Shown piece by piece: positions 1-7,810 of a stretch of 28,374 bases of DNA; position 1 is the stretch's first letter; the number at the start of each line of letters is the position of its first letter. Source of the stretch: Bacillota bacterium (lineage in GTDB: Bacteria; Bacillota; Clostridia; Oscillospirales; Acutalibacteraceae); contig JAEWYE010000074.1 of NCBI GenBank assembly GCA_023458755.1, positions 1 through 28,374 on the forward strand. The letters are read 5' to 3'. A model generated the notes under the pieces. That model made no database searches. It was not told the DNA's origin and worked only from the letters and a program-made list of their open reading frames with translations. The translations under genes were made by a program, and so were the position numbers.

Positions 1-151
1 CCCAATTAAAAACCTATATCCATAAATACAATGCTTTTCCTATGCGCCCTCTCAAGTGGCAGTCACCTAAACAGGTGCTTCATGATTTCTTTACTCTTGG
101 TGTAACATATCATTGACAAACCTACAACAGGAACGTGAATCCTTCTGAAAA

Positions 152-814
152 TTAAGCGTTGAGCCAGTGAAAGCTTTTTCCGCTGTAATCCAAAACGCCT
201 TCCTCTTTCATGCGGGAAAGCTCCCGGCACATGGCACTTCGGTCCACACATAAATAATCTGCCAATTCGTTGCGGTTAAAAGGGACGGCAAATCGGTAGG
301 AACCGCTTTGCTCCATTTGATCGTAGAAATAGGCTTCAAGCCTGCTCCTTATGGTTTTGTGGGTGATAAAAGACATCTTGCGGTTGAGCATTGCATTTTT
401 TTGCGCCATAATCCGCAGCAGATTGGTAACAAGCTGCTGATGGAACGGGCAGGCGGACTGACAGGTGTGCACGATTCTGGCAACGTCCAGCAAAAGCACT
501 TCGCACGGCTCCAATGCAATTACCGATACCGGCATCACCTTTTGCCCCATGCAGGCAAAGGTTTCGCCAAACATGTCCCCGGCTTCCAAATTACCGATAA
601 TCATGGAATCGCCCAGCATGTTCTCTTTGATCACCTGCGCTTTTCCTGTAATCAGAATTCCTACCGCGGGCGCAGACTGACCCGCCAGGAAAATGAAATC
701 TTCCTTCGGGTAACTTTGTTTGCGGCTTCCCAAGCATTTCAGCATGCCGGGGATGTCGCTTTCTTTTATATCCAAAAACAACCGGTTGTTTTGTAATAAA
801 GAAAACATATCCAT
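152..814 (-). CDS. Crp/Fnr-family transcriptional regulator (HcpR-like)
   Basis: About 220 aa. An N-terminal cyclic-nucleotide-binding-like beta-roll is seen (GxxxxAVGILITGKAQV, then LEAGDMFGE), followed by a long dimerisation helix and a C-terminal winged helix-turn-helix (NRNELADYLCVDRSAMCRELSRM). No N-terminal Cys cluster typical of FNR is present; scattered cysteines in the middle (CQSACPF) might bind heme or metal, but this is speculation. The longest frame begins with TTG at 841 without a Shine-Dalgarno; the ATG at 814 follows a weak AAAGAG and is preferred, and ATG 808 is also possible. It is divergent from a Fe-S protein gene, and hcp lies downstream of that cluster. Both units carry the same palindrome, so control of the hcp locus, as by HcpR in other anaerobes, is the likely role. 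Family certain; HcpR function inferred. Confidence 0.85.
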   Translation of the reverse strand: MDMFSLLQNNRLFLDIKESDIPGMLKCLGSRKQSYPKEDFIFLAGQSAPAVGILITGKAQVIKENMLGDSMIIGNLEAGDMFGETFACMGQKVMPVSVIALEPCEVLLLDVARIVHTCQSACPFHQQLVTNLLRIMAQKNAMLNRKMSFITHKTIRSRLEAYFYDQMEQSGSYRFAVPFNRNELADYLCVDRSAMCRELSRMKEEGVLDYSGKSFHWLNA

Positions 815-844
815 TCTGAAATTTTTCTCTTTCTTTTTCAATTT

Positions 845-886
845 GTTGCAACTGCAACGTATTTTATGAAATCAGTATAGTATACT
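845..886 (+). promoter_or_regulatory. Crp/Fnr-type operator and class II promoter of the Fe-S gene
   Basis: Perfect palindrome GTTGCA-AC-TGCAAC at 845-858, with a -10-like TATACT at 881-886. The palindrome centre (851.5) is 29.5 bases from the first base of the -10, which puts it near -41.5 of the expected start site, the classic activator position for Crp/Fnr proteins. No good -35 box is visible. The site also lies just upstream of the regulator's own start, so autoregulation is plausible. The same architecture is found upstream of hcp. Confidence 0.65.
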
Positions 887-955
887 ACATCCAGAAAGTA
901 AATACAAAAGGCCAAAAACAAAACAACAAAAAAATAAATATGAGGTGAACTTTCT

Positions 956-1666
956 ATGATACGTAAAATAATAAAGATCGATGAAGAAAAGTGCAACGGC
1001 TGCGGACTTTGCGCCAATGCCTGCCATGAGAACGCCATCGCCATTATAGACGGCAAGGCAAAGCTAATTCGGGACGATTATTGTGACGGTTTAGGCAACT
1101 GCCTGCCCGCCTGCCCAACCGAAGCGATTTCCTTTGAAGAAAGGGAAGCGGCGGAATACAACGAAGAATTGGTTAAGGCACGTCAGGCCGCTCTGCAGCA
1201 GCCGCAATCTCCTTGCAGCGGCGGAGGATGCCCGGGCTCCAGAGCTAAAGCGATTACCCATACGGCGAATCCTCCTGCTGCTCCTTCTGTAAATGCGGAA
1301 AGCCAGCTGATGCAGTGGCCCGTGCAGATTAAACTGGTACCCATTCACGCGCCGTACTTTGAAAACGCAAACCTTTTGGTAGCGGCAGACTGCAGTGCTT
1401 ATGCCTATGCGGATTTTCACAACCGCTTCATCAAAAATCATATTACCCTGATTGGCTGTCCAAAATTGGACGAAGGCAATTACGCGGAGAAACTTACTGA
1501 AATTCTCAAAAACAACAACATCAAAAGTGTTACGGTGGTACGTATGGAAGTTCCGTGCTGCGGCGGTATTGAAAACGCCGTAAAGCAGGCGCTTATGAAC
1601 TGCGGCAGACTGATTCCGTGGCAGGTAGTCACCATTTCAACCGAAGGAAAGATTTTAGACGAATAA
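956..1666 (+). CDS. Ferredoxin-domain Fe-S protein of the hcp locus
   Basis: 236 aa, preceded by AGGTGA at a suitable distance. The N-terminal 60 residues form a two-motif ferredoxin domain. The first motif is complete (CNGCGLCANACHE); the second reads CDGLGNCLPACP, where the second Cys of the usual CxxCxxCxxxC is Leu, so this cluster may be 3Fe-4S or use another ligand. A linker with CSGGGCPG follows, then a conserved C-terminal domain (ADCSAYAYADFH, LIGCPKLDE, VPCCGGIENAV). The family is common beside hcp, cupin and Crp/Fnr genes in anaerobes but its reaction is not established. Probable role: electron transfer or redox support during nitrosative stress (inferred from context and the shared operator). 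Confidence 0.8.
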   Translation: MIRKIIKIDEEKCNGCGLCANACHENAIAIIDGKAKLIRDDYCDGLGNCLPACPTEAISFEEREAAEYNEELVKARQAALQQPQSPCSGGGCPGSRAKAITHTANPPAAPSVNAESQLMQWPVQIKLVPIHAPYFENANLLVAADCSAYAYADFHNRFIKNHITLIGCPKLDEGNYAEKLTEILKNNNIKSVTVVRMEVPCCGGIENAVKQALMNCGRLIPWQVVTISTEGKILDE

Positions 1667-1689
1667 TTTGGAATTATGTGCTAAATATA

Positions 1690-1718
1690 TTGCACAAATA
1701 TAAAAAATACTGTAGAAT
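1690..1718 (+). promoter_or_regulatory. Putative promoter of the cupin-ferredoxin unit
   Basis: TTGCAC at 1690-1695 and TAGAAT at 1713-1718, separated by 17 bases, within an AT-rich 194-base gap before the cupin gene. No copy of the Crp/Fnr-type palindrome was seen here, so this unit may be controlled separately or by read-through from the upstream gene. Confidence 0.4.
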
Positions 1719-1860
1719 TTAGATATAAATGAGCTTTGAAAAAATGTGAGATTGTTCAGAATAAACAACTCGAATCTGCGGAATTGTAACTGATGCATTC
1801 ACTGAATTCATTTAGAAGTTTCTCGATTACTTCGATATTTATGAAATAGGAGATGTTTAT

Positions 1861-2229
1861 ATGGAAGACAAGTATATTAAAAACATGGGGTTCGCAACCG
1901 TTTTGCCGTTTGCGGATCAGGTAACCTATCAGCCGGGGCAGATTGTCAGCAAAACGCTGGCGCAGAACCAAGCACTTAGCCTAACCCTTTTTGCCTTTGA
2001 CAAGGGCGAAGAAATCAGCACTCATGAATCCACCGGCGACGCCATGGTGGTTGCGCTGGACGGAACAGGAGAAATCACCATTGACGGAGAAAAATATACC
2101 CTTCACGCGGGTGAAACCATTGTCATGCCATCCAAAAAGCCGCACGCGGTATTTGCCGCGGAGCAGTTTAAAATGTTCTTGGTAGTTGTATTTCCAAATC
2201 AACAGAATACAGGAAAGGAGGGAGCATGA
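1861..2229 (+). CDS. Small single-domain cupin protein
   Basis: 122 aa, start supported by AGGAG eight bases upstream. A single beta-barrel cupin domain is visible: motif 1 around STHESTGDAMVVALDGTGEI and motif 2 around LHAGETIVMPSKKPHAV. Candidate metal ligands include the His in THEST and the His in KPHAV; the usual HxH pair is not complete, so metal binding or activity is uncertain. The stop codon overlaps the start of the next gene (TGATG), implying translational coupling with the ferredoxin. Cupins of this type recur in hcp loci of Clostridia; a substrate is not known. Confidence 0.85.
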   Translation: MEDKYIKNMGFATVLPFADQVTYQPGQIVSKTLAQNQALSLTLFAFDKGEEISTHESTGDAMVVALDGTGEITIDGEKYTLHAGETIVMPSKKPHAVFAAEQFKMFLVVVFPNQQNTGKEGA

Positions 2230-2417
2230 TGAAAGCTGTTATTGACCGTTCCGGCTGTATCGGCTGTGGTCTGTGTGCCGGAACCTGCCCGGATGTCTTT
2301 CAAATGGCAGACGACGGCCTTGCGGAGGTTTATGCGGAAGTAGATGCTTCGGTAAAAGACCTCGCGGAAGAAGCCCGCGATAACTGCCCGGTTTCCGTTA
2401 TTTCACTGGAGGACTAG
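2229..2417 (+). CDS. Small [4Fe-4S] ferredoxin
   Basis: 62 aa single-cluster ferredoxin: CIGCGLCAGTCP near the N terminus supplies three to four ligands, and a distal Cys-Pro (CPVSVI) near the C terminus completes the site, as in monocluster ferredoxins of Clostridia and Thermotoga. Two ATG codons stand in tandem at 2226 and 2229; the second gives seven bases from GGAGG and is preferred. It overlaps the cupin stop by one base. Likely electron donor for a partner of this locus, possibly Hcp, whose reduction needs a low-molecular-weight carrier (inference). Confidence 0.9.
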   Translation: MKAVIDRSGCIGCGLCAGTCPDVFQMADDGLAEVYAEVDASVKDLAEEARDNCPVSVISLED

Positions 2418-2430
2418 TCTTTTCGCTCTT

Positions 2431-2449
2431 GGGGCGGCGAAGCCGCCCC
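2431..2449 (+). terminator. GC-rich hairpin after the ferredoxin gene
   Basis: GGGGCGGC, loop GAA, GCCGCCCC: a perfect 8-bp stem 13 bases after the ferredoxin stop. It is followed by C-rich sequence and not a clear T run, so it is a weak intrinsic terminator or a 3' mRNA-stabilising structure. Confidence 0.5.
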
Positions 2450-2514
2450 CTCCCCTATGGGCGGATGCATATCAGCACAACATAAAGAAAAATATTTTTG
2501 AATGCTATCAAAGT

Positions 2515-2556
2515 GTTGCAGGCGCAACAGATTTTACATTTAAATTTTCATAAAAT
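2515..2556 (+). promoter_or_regulatory. Crp/Fnr-type operator and class II promoter of hcp
   Basis: Palindrome GTTGCAGGCGCAAC at 2515-2528 (GTTGC-N4-GCAAC, same as the site at 845-858) with -10-like TAAAAT at 2551-2556. The centre-to-(-10) distance is 29.5 bases, identical to that of the first site, and no convincing -35 is present, consistent with activator-dependent transcription. Confidence 0.65.
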
Positions 2557-2649
2557 TAGAGCGACAAAAAACACGGAGATGTTTTAACCTGTTTGGTAAA
2601 ACAGAAGCAGGACGGGCGGAACGACAGCTCCGCAAAAGAAAGGATCGTA

Positions 2650-4245
2650 ATGATTATGTCAGAAATGTTTTGTTTTCAATGTGAGCAAACAGCCGGGTGC
2701 AGTGGATGCACAGGCAGAGCCGGTGTATGTGGCAAGCCCGCAGATACCGCAAACTATCAGGATGAATTGACCGGCGCGCTTATTGGACTTGCCCGTGCGG
2801 TAAACGGAAACGAGCCGACCGCAGAAGCCAACCGCGCAATGCTGGAAGGTTTGTTTACTGCCATCACCAATGTGAATTTTGACAGCGAAGCCGTGCGCCG
2901 CCAGATTGAAGCGGTTCATCAGGCAAAGTCTGCTTTGGTTCCCCAATGCGGATGCTGTGCCTCTCCCTGCGTAAAAAACGACGATTATGATATGAAACAG
3001 GTTTGGAACGCGAATGAGGATATTCGTTCCCTGAAATCCCTGATTCTGTTCGGTCTGCGCGGCATGGCGGCTTATGCGTATCATGCGCTGATGCTCGGTT
3101 ACACCGACGACGAAGTAAATAACTTTTTCTACAAGGGCATGTTTGCAATCGGTGAGGATTGGGGCATGGATGAACTTCTGCCAATCGTAATGGAAACTGG
3201 TAAAGCCAACCTGAAATGCATGGAGCTGCTGGACAAAGCAAATACCGAAACCTATGGCACTCCGGTTCCCACAACCGTACCGCTTACCATTGAGAAAGGT
3301 CCGTTTATCGTAGTCAGCGGACATGATTTATATGATTTGAACCTTTTATTGGAGCAAACCAAGGACAAGGGCATCAACATTTACACACACGGCGAAATGC
3401 TCCCGGCGCATGCGTATCCCAAGCTGAAAGCTTACTCTCATTTGAAAGGCAACTTCGGCACCGCTTGGCAGAATCAGCAGAAGGAGTTCCAAAACATTCC
3501 CGGGCCCGTACTGTTTACCACGAACTGCCTGATGCCGGTAAAGGACAGCTACCGTGACCGAATTTTCACCACTGAAGTTGTGGCATATCCGGGAATGGTA
3601 CATATTGACGACAACAAAGATTTTACGCCTGTGATTGAAAAAGCGCTGGAACTGGGCGGCTACACCGAAGACCATCCGATGACCGGCATTAACGGCGGCA
3701 CACAGGTAACAACCGGATTCGGTCACGGAACGGTGCTTTCCGTTGCGGATAAGGTAATCGATGCGGTAAAAGCCGGAGCTATTAAGCACTTCTTCCTTGT
3801 CGGCGGCTGTGACGGTGCAAAGCCGGGACGCAACTACTACACTGACTTTGTAAAACAAACACCGAAAGATACCGTTATTCTGACTCTTGCCTGCGGTAAA
3901 TACCGTTTCAATGACCTGGATTTGGGTGAAATCGGCGGACTGCCCCGCATTATGGATATGGGTCAGTGCAATGACGCCTACAGCGCAATCCGCGTAGCTT
4001 TGGCATTGGCGGAAGCCTTCAGCTGCGGCGTAAACGAGCTGCCGCTCACGCTGGTGCTCTCGTGGTATGAGCAGAAAGCGGTTGCCATCCTGCTGACTCT
4101 GCTTTCACTCGGTATTAAGAATATCTACCTTGGGCCGACACTCCCCGCTTTTGTTTCCCCAAATGTTCTGAACTATTTGGTGGAAAACTTCAACATCAGC
4201 CCGACATCCACCCCGGAGAACGACCTGAAAAAAATTCTCGGATAA
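2650..4245 (+). CDS. hcp: Hybrid-cluster protein / hydroxylamine reductase
   Basis: About 531 aa, the usual length of the clostridial class. The N terminus carries the proximal Fe-S ligands (CFQCEQTAGCSGCTGRAGVC). Hybrid-cluster ligands are recognisable in order: HGEMLPAH, NCLMP, GGCDG, LACGKYRFN, GQCND and SWYEQKAV. The frame opens at a TTG at 2593, but that lies close to the expected transcription start; the ATG at 2650 follows AAAGGA and matches the family N terminus, and ATG 2656 is the alternative. Hcp reduces hydroxylamine in vitro and acts as an NO reductase in vivo in some bacteria. It has its own promoter with the Crp/Fnr-type operator and a terminator just after the stop. Cytoplasmic, oxygen-sensitive. 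Confidence 0.96.
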   Translation: MIMSEMFCFQCEQTAGCSGCTGRAGVCGKPADTANYQDELTGALIGLARAVNGNEPTAEANRAMLEGLFTAITNVNFDSEAVRRQIEAVHQAKSALVPQCGCCASPCVKNDDYDMKQVWNANEDIRSLKSLILFGLRGMAAYAYHALMLGYTDDEVNNFFYKGMFAIGEDWGMDELLPIVMETGKANLKCMELLDKANTETYGTPVPTTVPLTIEKGPFIVVSGHDLYDLNLLLEQTKDKGINIYTHGEMLPAHAYPKLKAYSHLKGNFGTAWQNQQKEFQNIPGPVLFTTNCLMPVKDSYRDRIFTTEVVAYPGMVHIDDNKDFTPVIEKALELGGYTEDHPMTGINGGTQVTTGFGHGTVLSVADKVIDAVKAGAIKHFFLVGGCDGAKPGRNYYTDFVKQTPKDTVILTLACGKYRFNDLDLGEIGGLPRIMDMGQCNDAYSAIRVALALAEAFSCGVNELPLTLVLSWYEQKAVAILLTLLSLGIKNIYLGPTLPAFVSPNVLNYLVENFNISPTSTPENDLKKILG

Positions 4246-4259
4246 TTCATAAAATCATG

Positions 4260-4295
4260 AAGCTGCCTCAGAATGGAAACATTTTGGGGCAGCTT
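4260..4295 (+). terminator. Intrinsic terminator of hcp
   Basis: AAGCTGCCTCA (4260-4270) pairs with TGGGGCAGCTT (4285-4295) with one wobble, followed by a T-rich stretch. It begins 14 bases after the hcp stop and lies inside the over-long open frame of the next gene, arguing that the latter starts further downstream. Confidence 0.8.
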
Positions 4296-4340
4296 TCAAT
4301 TTCTTTATCTTCTGTTTATGCTGTGTTTATAAATATTGGA

Positions 4341-4377
4341 TATAATAAAAATATAGAGCCATCATCGTATATGGAGG
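4341..4377 (+). promoter_or_regulatory. -10 element and RBS deciding the DedA start
   Basis: TATAAT at 4341-4346 sits downstream of the hcp terminator; no good -35 is seen. GGAGG at 4373-4377 is eight bases before a TTG at 4386. This places the true start at the TTG and not at the ATG at 4257 inside the terminator. Confidence 0.55.
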
Positions 4378-4385
4378 ATATAAAT

Positions 4386-5045
4386 TTGCAGGATATTATC
4401 ATCGGCATTATGAACCAGTTCGGTTATTTCGGCATTGCTTTTTTGATTGCGCTTGAAAATATTTTTCCCCCGATTCCCTCGGAAGTCATCCTGACTTTCG
4501 GCGGATTTATGACAACCAAATCCAGTCTGACGGTATGGGGCGTGATTCTGTCAGCCACAATCGGCTCAATTTTGGGCGCGGCGGTACTGTATAGTATCGG
4601 CAGGTGGCTGAGCCCGGAACGCCTGGAGCGCTGGCTGGAAGGCAGGCTGGGCAGAATACTCCGTTTAAAAAAAGAAGATGTGCAAAAGGCGGACAAATGG
4701 TTTTCACAGCGCGGCAAGCGCACGGTGTTCTTTTGCCGCTTTGTCCCGATTGTGCGAAGCCTAATTTCTATTCCGGCGGGCATATCGCGCATGAATATGG
4801 GCATTTTTCTGCTGTTAACCGCACTGGGAACAGCTTTGTGGAATATTGTTCTCGTTTATCTCGGCGTACTGTTTGGAGCTTCGTGGGAAACCGTTGCCGG
4901 ATATATAAATACCTACTCAACAATTTCCGCCGTCATTTTAGCTGTTCTGGTTGCATTACTGGCTTATCTTTATTATAATAGGAGAATCAAAAATAAGGCA
5001 AAAGCGGAAGCACCCGCTAAAAGCACAAAAAACGAGGAAAAATAA
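4386..5045 (+). CDS. DedA-family membrane protein
   Basis: About 219 aa from a TTG start with a strong RBS. Family hallmarks: the acidic re-entrant motif (LENIFPPIPSEVILTFGGF), GSILGAAVLYSIGRWL, and the C-terminal FFCRFVPIVRSLISIPAGISRM with the conserved arginines, followed by hydrophobic helices and a lysine-rich tail. DedA proteins are integral inner-membrane proteins; some members flip undecaprenyl phosphate or phosphatidylethanolamine. The next gene, a PAP2 phosphatase, begins at the adjacent base, so the two are co-translated and may share lipid-phosphate recycling (inference). The start could alternatively be the ATG at 4371, but the RBS would then lie inside the gene. Confidence 0.9.
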   Translation: MQDIIIGIMNQFGYFGIAFLIALENIFPPIPSEVILTFGGFMTTKSSLTVWGVILSATIGSILGAAVLYSIGRWLSPERLERWLEGRLGRILRLKKEDVQKADKWFSQRGKRTVFFCRFVPIVRSLISIPAGISRMNMGIFLLLTALGTALWNIVLVYLGVLFGASWETVAGYINTYSTISAVILAVLVALLAYLYYNRRIKNKAKAEAPAKSTKNEEK

Positions 5046-5609
5046 TTGGTACAAGTTTACTACTGGATTCAAGATATAGACAACGCCATCCTTAACTTTA
5101 TTCAGCTTTATTGGCACAATCCTGTTCTGGATAAGTTTTTCCCTGTGATTACCTGGCTTGGAGAATACGGCGCGTTGTGGGTGGCGGTCACACTGGTACT
5201 GCTTCTCACCCATAAATACCGAAATTACGGAATTATGCTGTTGTTCGCGCTTATATTGGTGGGACTAACCGGAGAAATCATTCTAAAGCCGCTGATTGCG
5301 CGGATGCGTCCATGCAATTTCAATATGGCAATGCCTATGCTGGTTGCAAGGCCGACGGATTATTCGTGCCCGTCCGGACACACCTCTTCCTCGTTTGCGG
5401 CGGTAGTCGTCCTTTGGAAAGCAAACCGAAAATTTCGAATTCCCGTACTGCTGCTCGCGGTGCTGATTGCGTTTTCCAGAATGTATCTGTATGTACATTA
5501 TCCGTCGGATGTTTTGGCAGGTTTGGCACTTGGCCTATTGTGCGGCGTAACCGCGGTTGCCGTATTCTCTGCTGATTACCGAAAGCTTCGGTTTCCTAAT
5601 AGGCATTAA
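5046..5609 (+). CDS. PAP2-superfamily membrane phosphatase
   Basis: 187 aa, TTG start directly after the DedA stop, with GAGG eight bases upstream. All three PAP2 signature blocks are present: KPLIARMRP (KX6RP), YSCPSGHTSS (PSGH, catalytic His) and SRMYLYVHYPSD (SRX5HX3D). Several transmembrane helices are predicted from hydrophobic runs. It probably dephosphorylates a lipid (di)phosphate such as undecaprenyl pyrophosphate or phosphatidylglycerol phosphate at the membrane; substrate not determined. Pairing with DedA supports a polyprenyl-phosphate cycle role. A terminator follows immediately. Confidence 0.92.
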   Translation: MVQVYYWIQDIDNAILNFIQLYWHNPVLDKFFPVITWLGEYGALWVAVTLVLLLTHKYRNYGIMLLFALILVGLTGEIILKPLIARMRPCNFNMAMPMLVARPTDYSCPSGHTSSSFAAVVVLWKANRKFRIPVLLLAVLIAFSRMYLYVHYPSDVLAGLALGLLCGVTAVAVFSADYRKLRFPNRH

Positions 5610-5613
5610 AAGT

Positions 5614-5647
5614 ACCGTCGTATCAATGGATGCGGCGGTATTTTTTT
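5614..5647 (+). terminator. Intrinsic terminator of the DedA-PAP2 pair
   Basis: ACCGTCGTATC, loop AATG, GATGCGGCGGT (11 pairs, two wobble), then seven or more T residues at 5641-5647. Confidence 0.85.
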
Positions 5648-5743
5648 CGCGCGGGCTGGCTAATTAACATTTTTTGAGCTTTCCGCGCCTTGTTGTCGGT
5701 AAAGTGTATTAATTTTATTTTTATTATTGATCGAAAAATAATA

Positions 5744-5798
5744 TTTAACGCAATTCTAACACGTCTTTATCCCTGTTTTAAAAATGAAACGATACAAT
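5744..5798 (+). promoter_or_regulatory. Putative pst promoter with PhoP-like repeats
   Basis: TTTAAC (5744-5749) and TCTAAC (5755-5760) are direct repeats with an 11-base period, similar to the TTAACA-type repeats bound by PhoP in Bacillus. A -10-like TACAAT lies at 5793-5798, about 40 bases before the pstS start. Phosphate control is expected for pst but the site assignment is tentative. Confidence 0.4.
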
Positions 5799-5836
5799 AC
5801 AGACATACTTAAAACGAACAATAAGGAGAGAAACAT

Positions 5837-6769
5837 ATGAAAAAAATACTATCCGTAGTTCTTGCGGCTGCCACCATTTGCGTTACAGCGGCAGGCTGTG
5901 GCACAACCACAGGCAGCTCGTCCTCCAGTTCCGCCGCATCTGTTGCCGCTTCTAAGGCGGATTCTTCCGTAGCATCCTCCGCGGCTTCTCAGGCTGTCAC
6001 CGGCAGCATTACCGCCTCCGGTTCTTCCGCCCTTTATCCACTGGTAAAGGACGCGATTTCGAAATTTAAAAAGACAAACCCGGATGTTTCCATTACTCTG
6101 AATGCCGGCGGCTCCGGTACAGGTCTGAAACAGGTTTCCGACGGCACCGTGAATATCGGCAACTCCGATATTGAAGCTTCCGCAAAATTAACAAAAGATA
6201 AAGCCGCCGAACTGATTGATCACAAAGTGTGCGTCATCGGCATGGCACCGATTGTAAACAAAGACGTAGCCGAAAAAGTAAAGAGCCTGACCACGCAGCA
6301 GCTTGTAGACGTCTTTACGGCGAAAATTAAGAACTGGAAAGAAGTCGGCGGCCCGGATGAAGCCATCACGCTGGTAACCCGTCCTACCACTTCCGGCACA
6401 CGTGCTCTGTTTAAACAATACGCGCTGAACAACAGCGAAGAAGCTTCCAACAAGTCCCTTGAGACCGACGATTCCGGCACATTGCTCCAAAGCGTATCCA
6501 GCCATAAGGGCGCAATCGGATATGTGGCGCTTTCTTACCTGATTAACAACACAAGCGTCAGCACAATCGCCATCGACAACGTAGAACCCACACTCGAAAA
6601 CGTATACAGCGGCAAATACAAGGTTTGGGGTTATGAGCACATGTATACAAAAGGCGAAGCCACCGGCGCTGTAAAAGCGTTCCTCGACTATATGCAGTCC
6701 GCGGAGTACGGCAGCTCGGTTGAAACCCTTGGCTACAACGTAACTTCCAAAATGACGGCTACCAGATAA
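5837..6769 (+). CDS. pstS: Phosphate ABC transporter substrate-binding lipoprotein
   Basis: 310 aa. Lipoprotein signal: MKK, hydrophobic core, lipobox TAAGC with Cys around residue 21, then a Ser/Ala-rich linker to about residue 55. The mature domain shows PstS motifs: ITASGSSALYPLV, LNAGGSGTGLKQV, IGNSDIEAS, and the conserved TRPTTSGTRALF phosphate-loop region. Start supported by AAGGAG. It captures inorganic phosphate outside the membrane and passes it to PstCA. First gene of the pst unit; a hairpin separates it from pstC. Confidence 0.96.
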   Translation: MKKILSVVLAAATICVTAAGCGTTTGSSSSSSAASVAASKADSSVASSAASQAVTGSITASGSSALYPLVKDAISKFKKTNPDVSITLNAGGSGTGLKQVSDGTVNIGNSDIEASAKLTKDKAAELIDHKVCVIGMAPIVNKDVAEKVKSLTTQQLVDVFTAKIKNWKEVGGPDEAITLVTRPTTSGTRALFKQYALNNSEEASNKSLETDDSGTLLQSVSSHKGAIGYVALSYLINNTSVSTIAIDNVEPTLENVYSGKYKVWGYEHMYTKGEATGAVKAFLDYMQSAEYGSSVETLGYNVTSKMTATR

Positions 6770-6856
6770 ACTTCCGCCCGATACGGATTCCGATTCGAAC
6801 ATGTGATTTCTTAACAGAGTCCGTATTCTATATTCCATTTTTAAGTACAGGTTGAA

Positions 6857-6886
6857 GGCCGGCGGGGGAAACCCGTCCGGTCTTTT
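6857..6886 (+). terminator. Attenuator-like hairpin between pstS and pstC
   Basis: GGCCGGCGGG (6857-6866) pairs with CCCGTCCGGTC (6872-6882) with one bulged T and one wobble, loop GGAAA, followed by TTTTACCTTT. Probably a partial terminator that lowers expression of the permeases relative to the binding protein, as is common in pst operons. Confidence 0.65.
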
Positions 6887-6913
6887 ACCTTTCAAGAAAG
6901 TGCAGGAAATTTC

Positions 6914-7810
6914 ATGGTCAAAAAAGAATATTTATGGCGTTCCATTGTAACCGCGTGCGGAATTTTTATTATTATCCTGACCATATCCATTGGCGCGTTT
7001 TTACTGTATAAGGGAATGGGTACTTTTACGACATACCACCACAGCATTGCGGAATTTCTGTTTTCATCCGACTGGAATCCTGCGGACGACTTTACCGGCG
7101 GGGGCAAGGTCGGTGCCGCGATTTTCATTGTCGGCTCCATCGTCATCTGTTTTTTGGCCCTGCTCATTGCCACTCCGTTCAGCTTGGCTGCCGCAATTTT
7201 TATGTCGGAAATCTCCCCGAAAATAAGCACAAAGTTTTTACAGCCTGCCGTTGAAATCTTCGTCGGTATCCCGTCCGTTGTATACGGCTGGGTGGGCTTA
7301 ACTGTGCTGGTGCCTTTTATTGAAAAGGTGTTTCACCTGCAGTACGGATTCTCCGTTCTTGCAGGTGGAATTGTGTTGGCGGTTATGATTTTTCCGTCCA
7401 TAACAAGCGTTTCGGCAGATTCCCTTCGAAATGTTCCCCATGAATACCGTGAGGCCGCATACGGCCTTGGCTCAACAAGATGGCAGGTAATAAGGCGGGT
7501 GATTCTGCCGGCCGCCCGCCCGGGCATTTTGACCGGAATCATTCTCGGTTTGGCGCGCGCGTTCGGTGAAGCGCTGGCGGTTGCCATGGTAATCGGCAAA
7601 ATGCGGGCATTCCCCGACGGAATTCTTTCCCCTACCAACAACCTGACCGCCGCAATTTCTTCCGATATGGGCGGTGCAACCGAAGGCGGAGAATATAACA
7701 TCGCGCTGTGGACCATGGCCTTTTTGCTGCTGCTCATTTCTTTCCTGTTCATTTTAGCGGTTCGTATTATTTCATCGAAAGGAGCAAAAGCAAGTGAAAA
7801 GGCGTCATAA
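6914..7810 (+). CDS. pstC: Phosphate ABC transporter permease PstC
   Basis: 298 aa with six hydrophobic segments. The N-terminal helix is followed by an extracytoplasmic segment (residues about 30-70) with FLFSSDWNPADDF, typical of PstC. The permease coupling loop to the ATPase is seen as YREAAYGLGSTRWQVIRRVILPAARPGILTGIILGLARAFGEALAVAMVIG (EAA motif; positions about 175-225). Start at ATG with AGGAA upstream. It overlaps pstA by 17 bases. Forms the membrane channel with PstA. Confidence 0.95.
   Translation: MVKKEYLWRSIVTACGIFIIILTISIGAFLLYKGMGTFTTYHHSIAEFLFSSDWNPADDFTGGGKVGAAIFIVGSIVICFLALLIATPFSLAAAIFMSEISPKISTKFLQPAVEIFVGIPSVVYGWVGLTVLVPFIEKVFHLQYGFSVLAGGIVLAVMIFPSITSVSADSLRNVPHEYREAAYGLGSTRWQVIRRVILPAARPGILTGIILGLARAFGEALAVAMVIGKMRAFPDGILSPTNNLTAAISSDMGGATEGGEYNIALWTMAFLLLLISFLFILAVRIISSKGAKASEKAS

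Noticed and set aside
63..251. Short minus-strand frame overlapping the 3' end of the Crp/Fnr gene
   Set aside because: Overlaps the coding region of a well-supported gene in another frame and has no recognisable features.
4257..4385. N-terminal extension of the DedA protein from ATG 4257
   Set aside because: This stretch contains the hcp terminator and a -10 box; the RBS supports TTG 4386.
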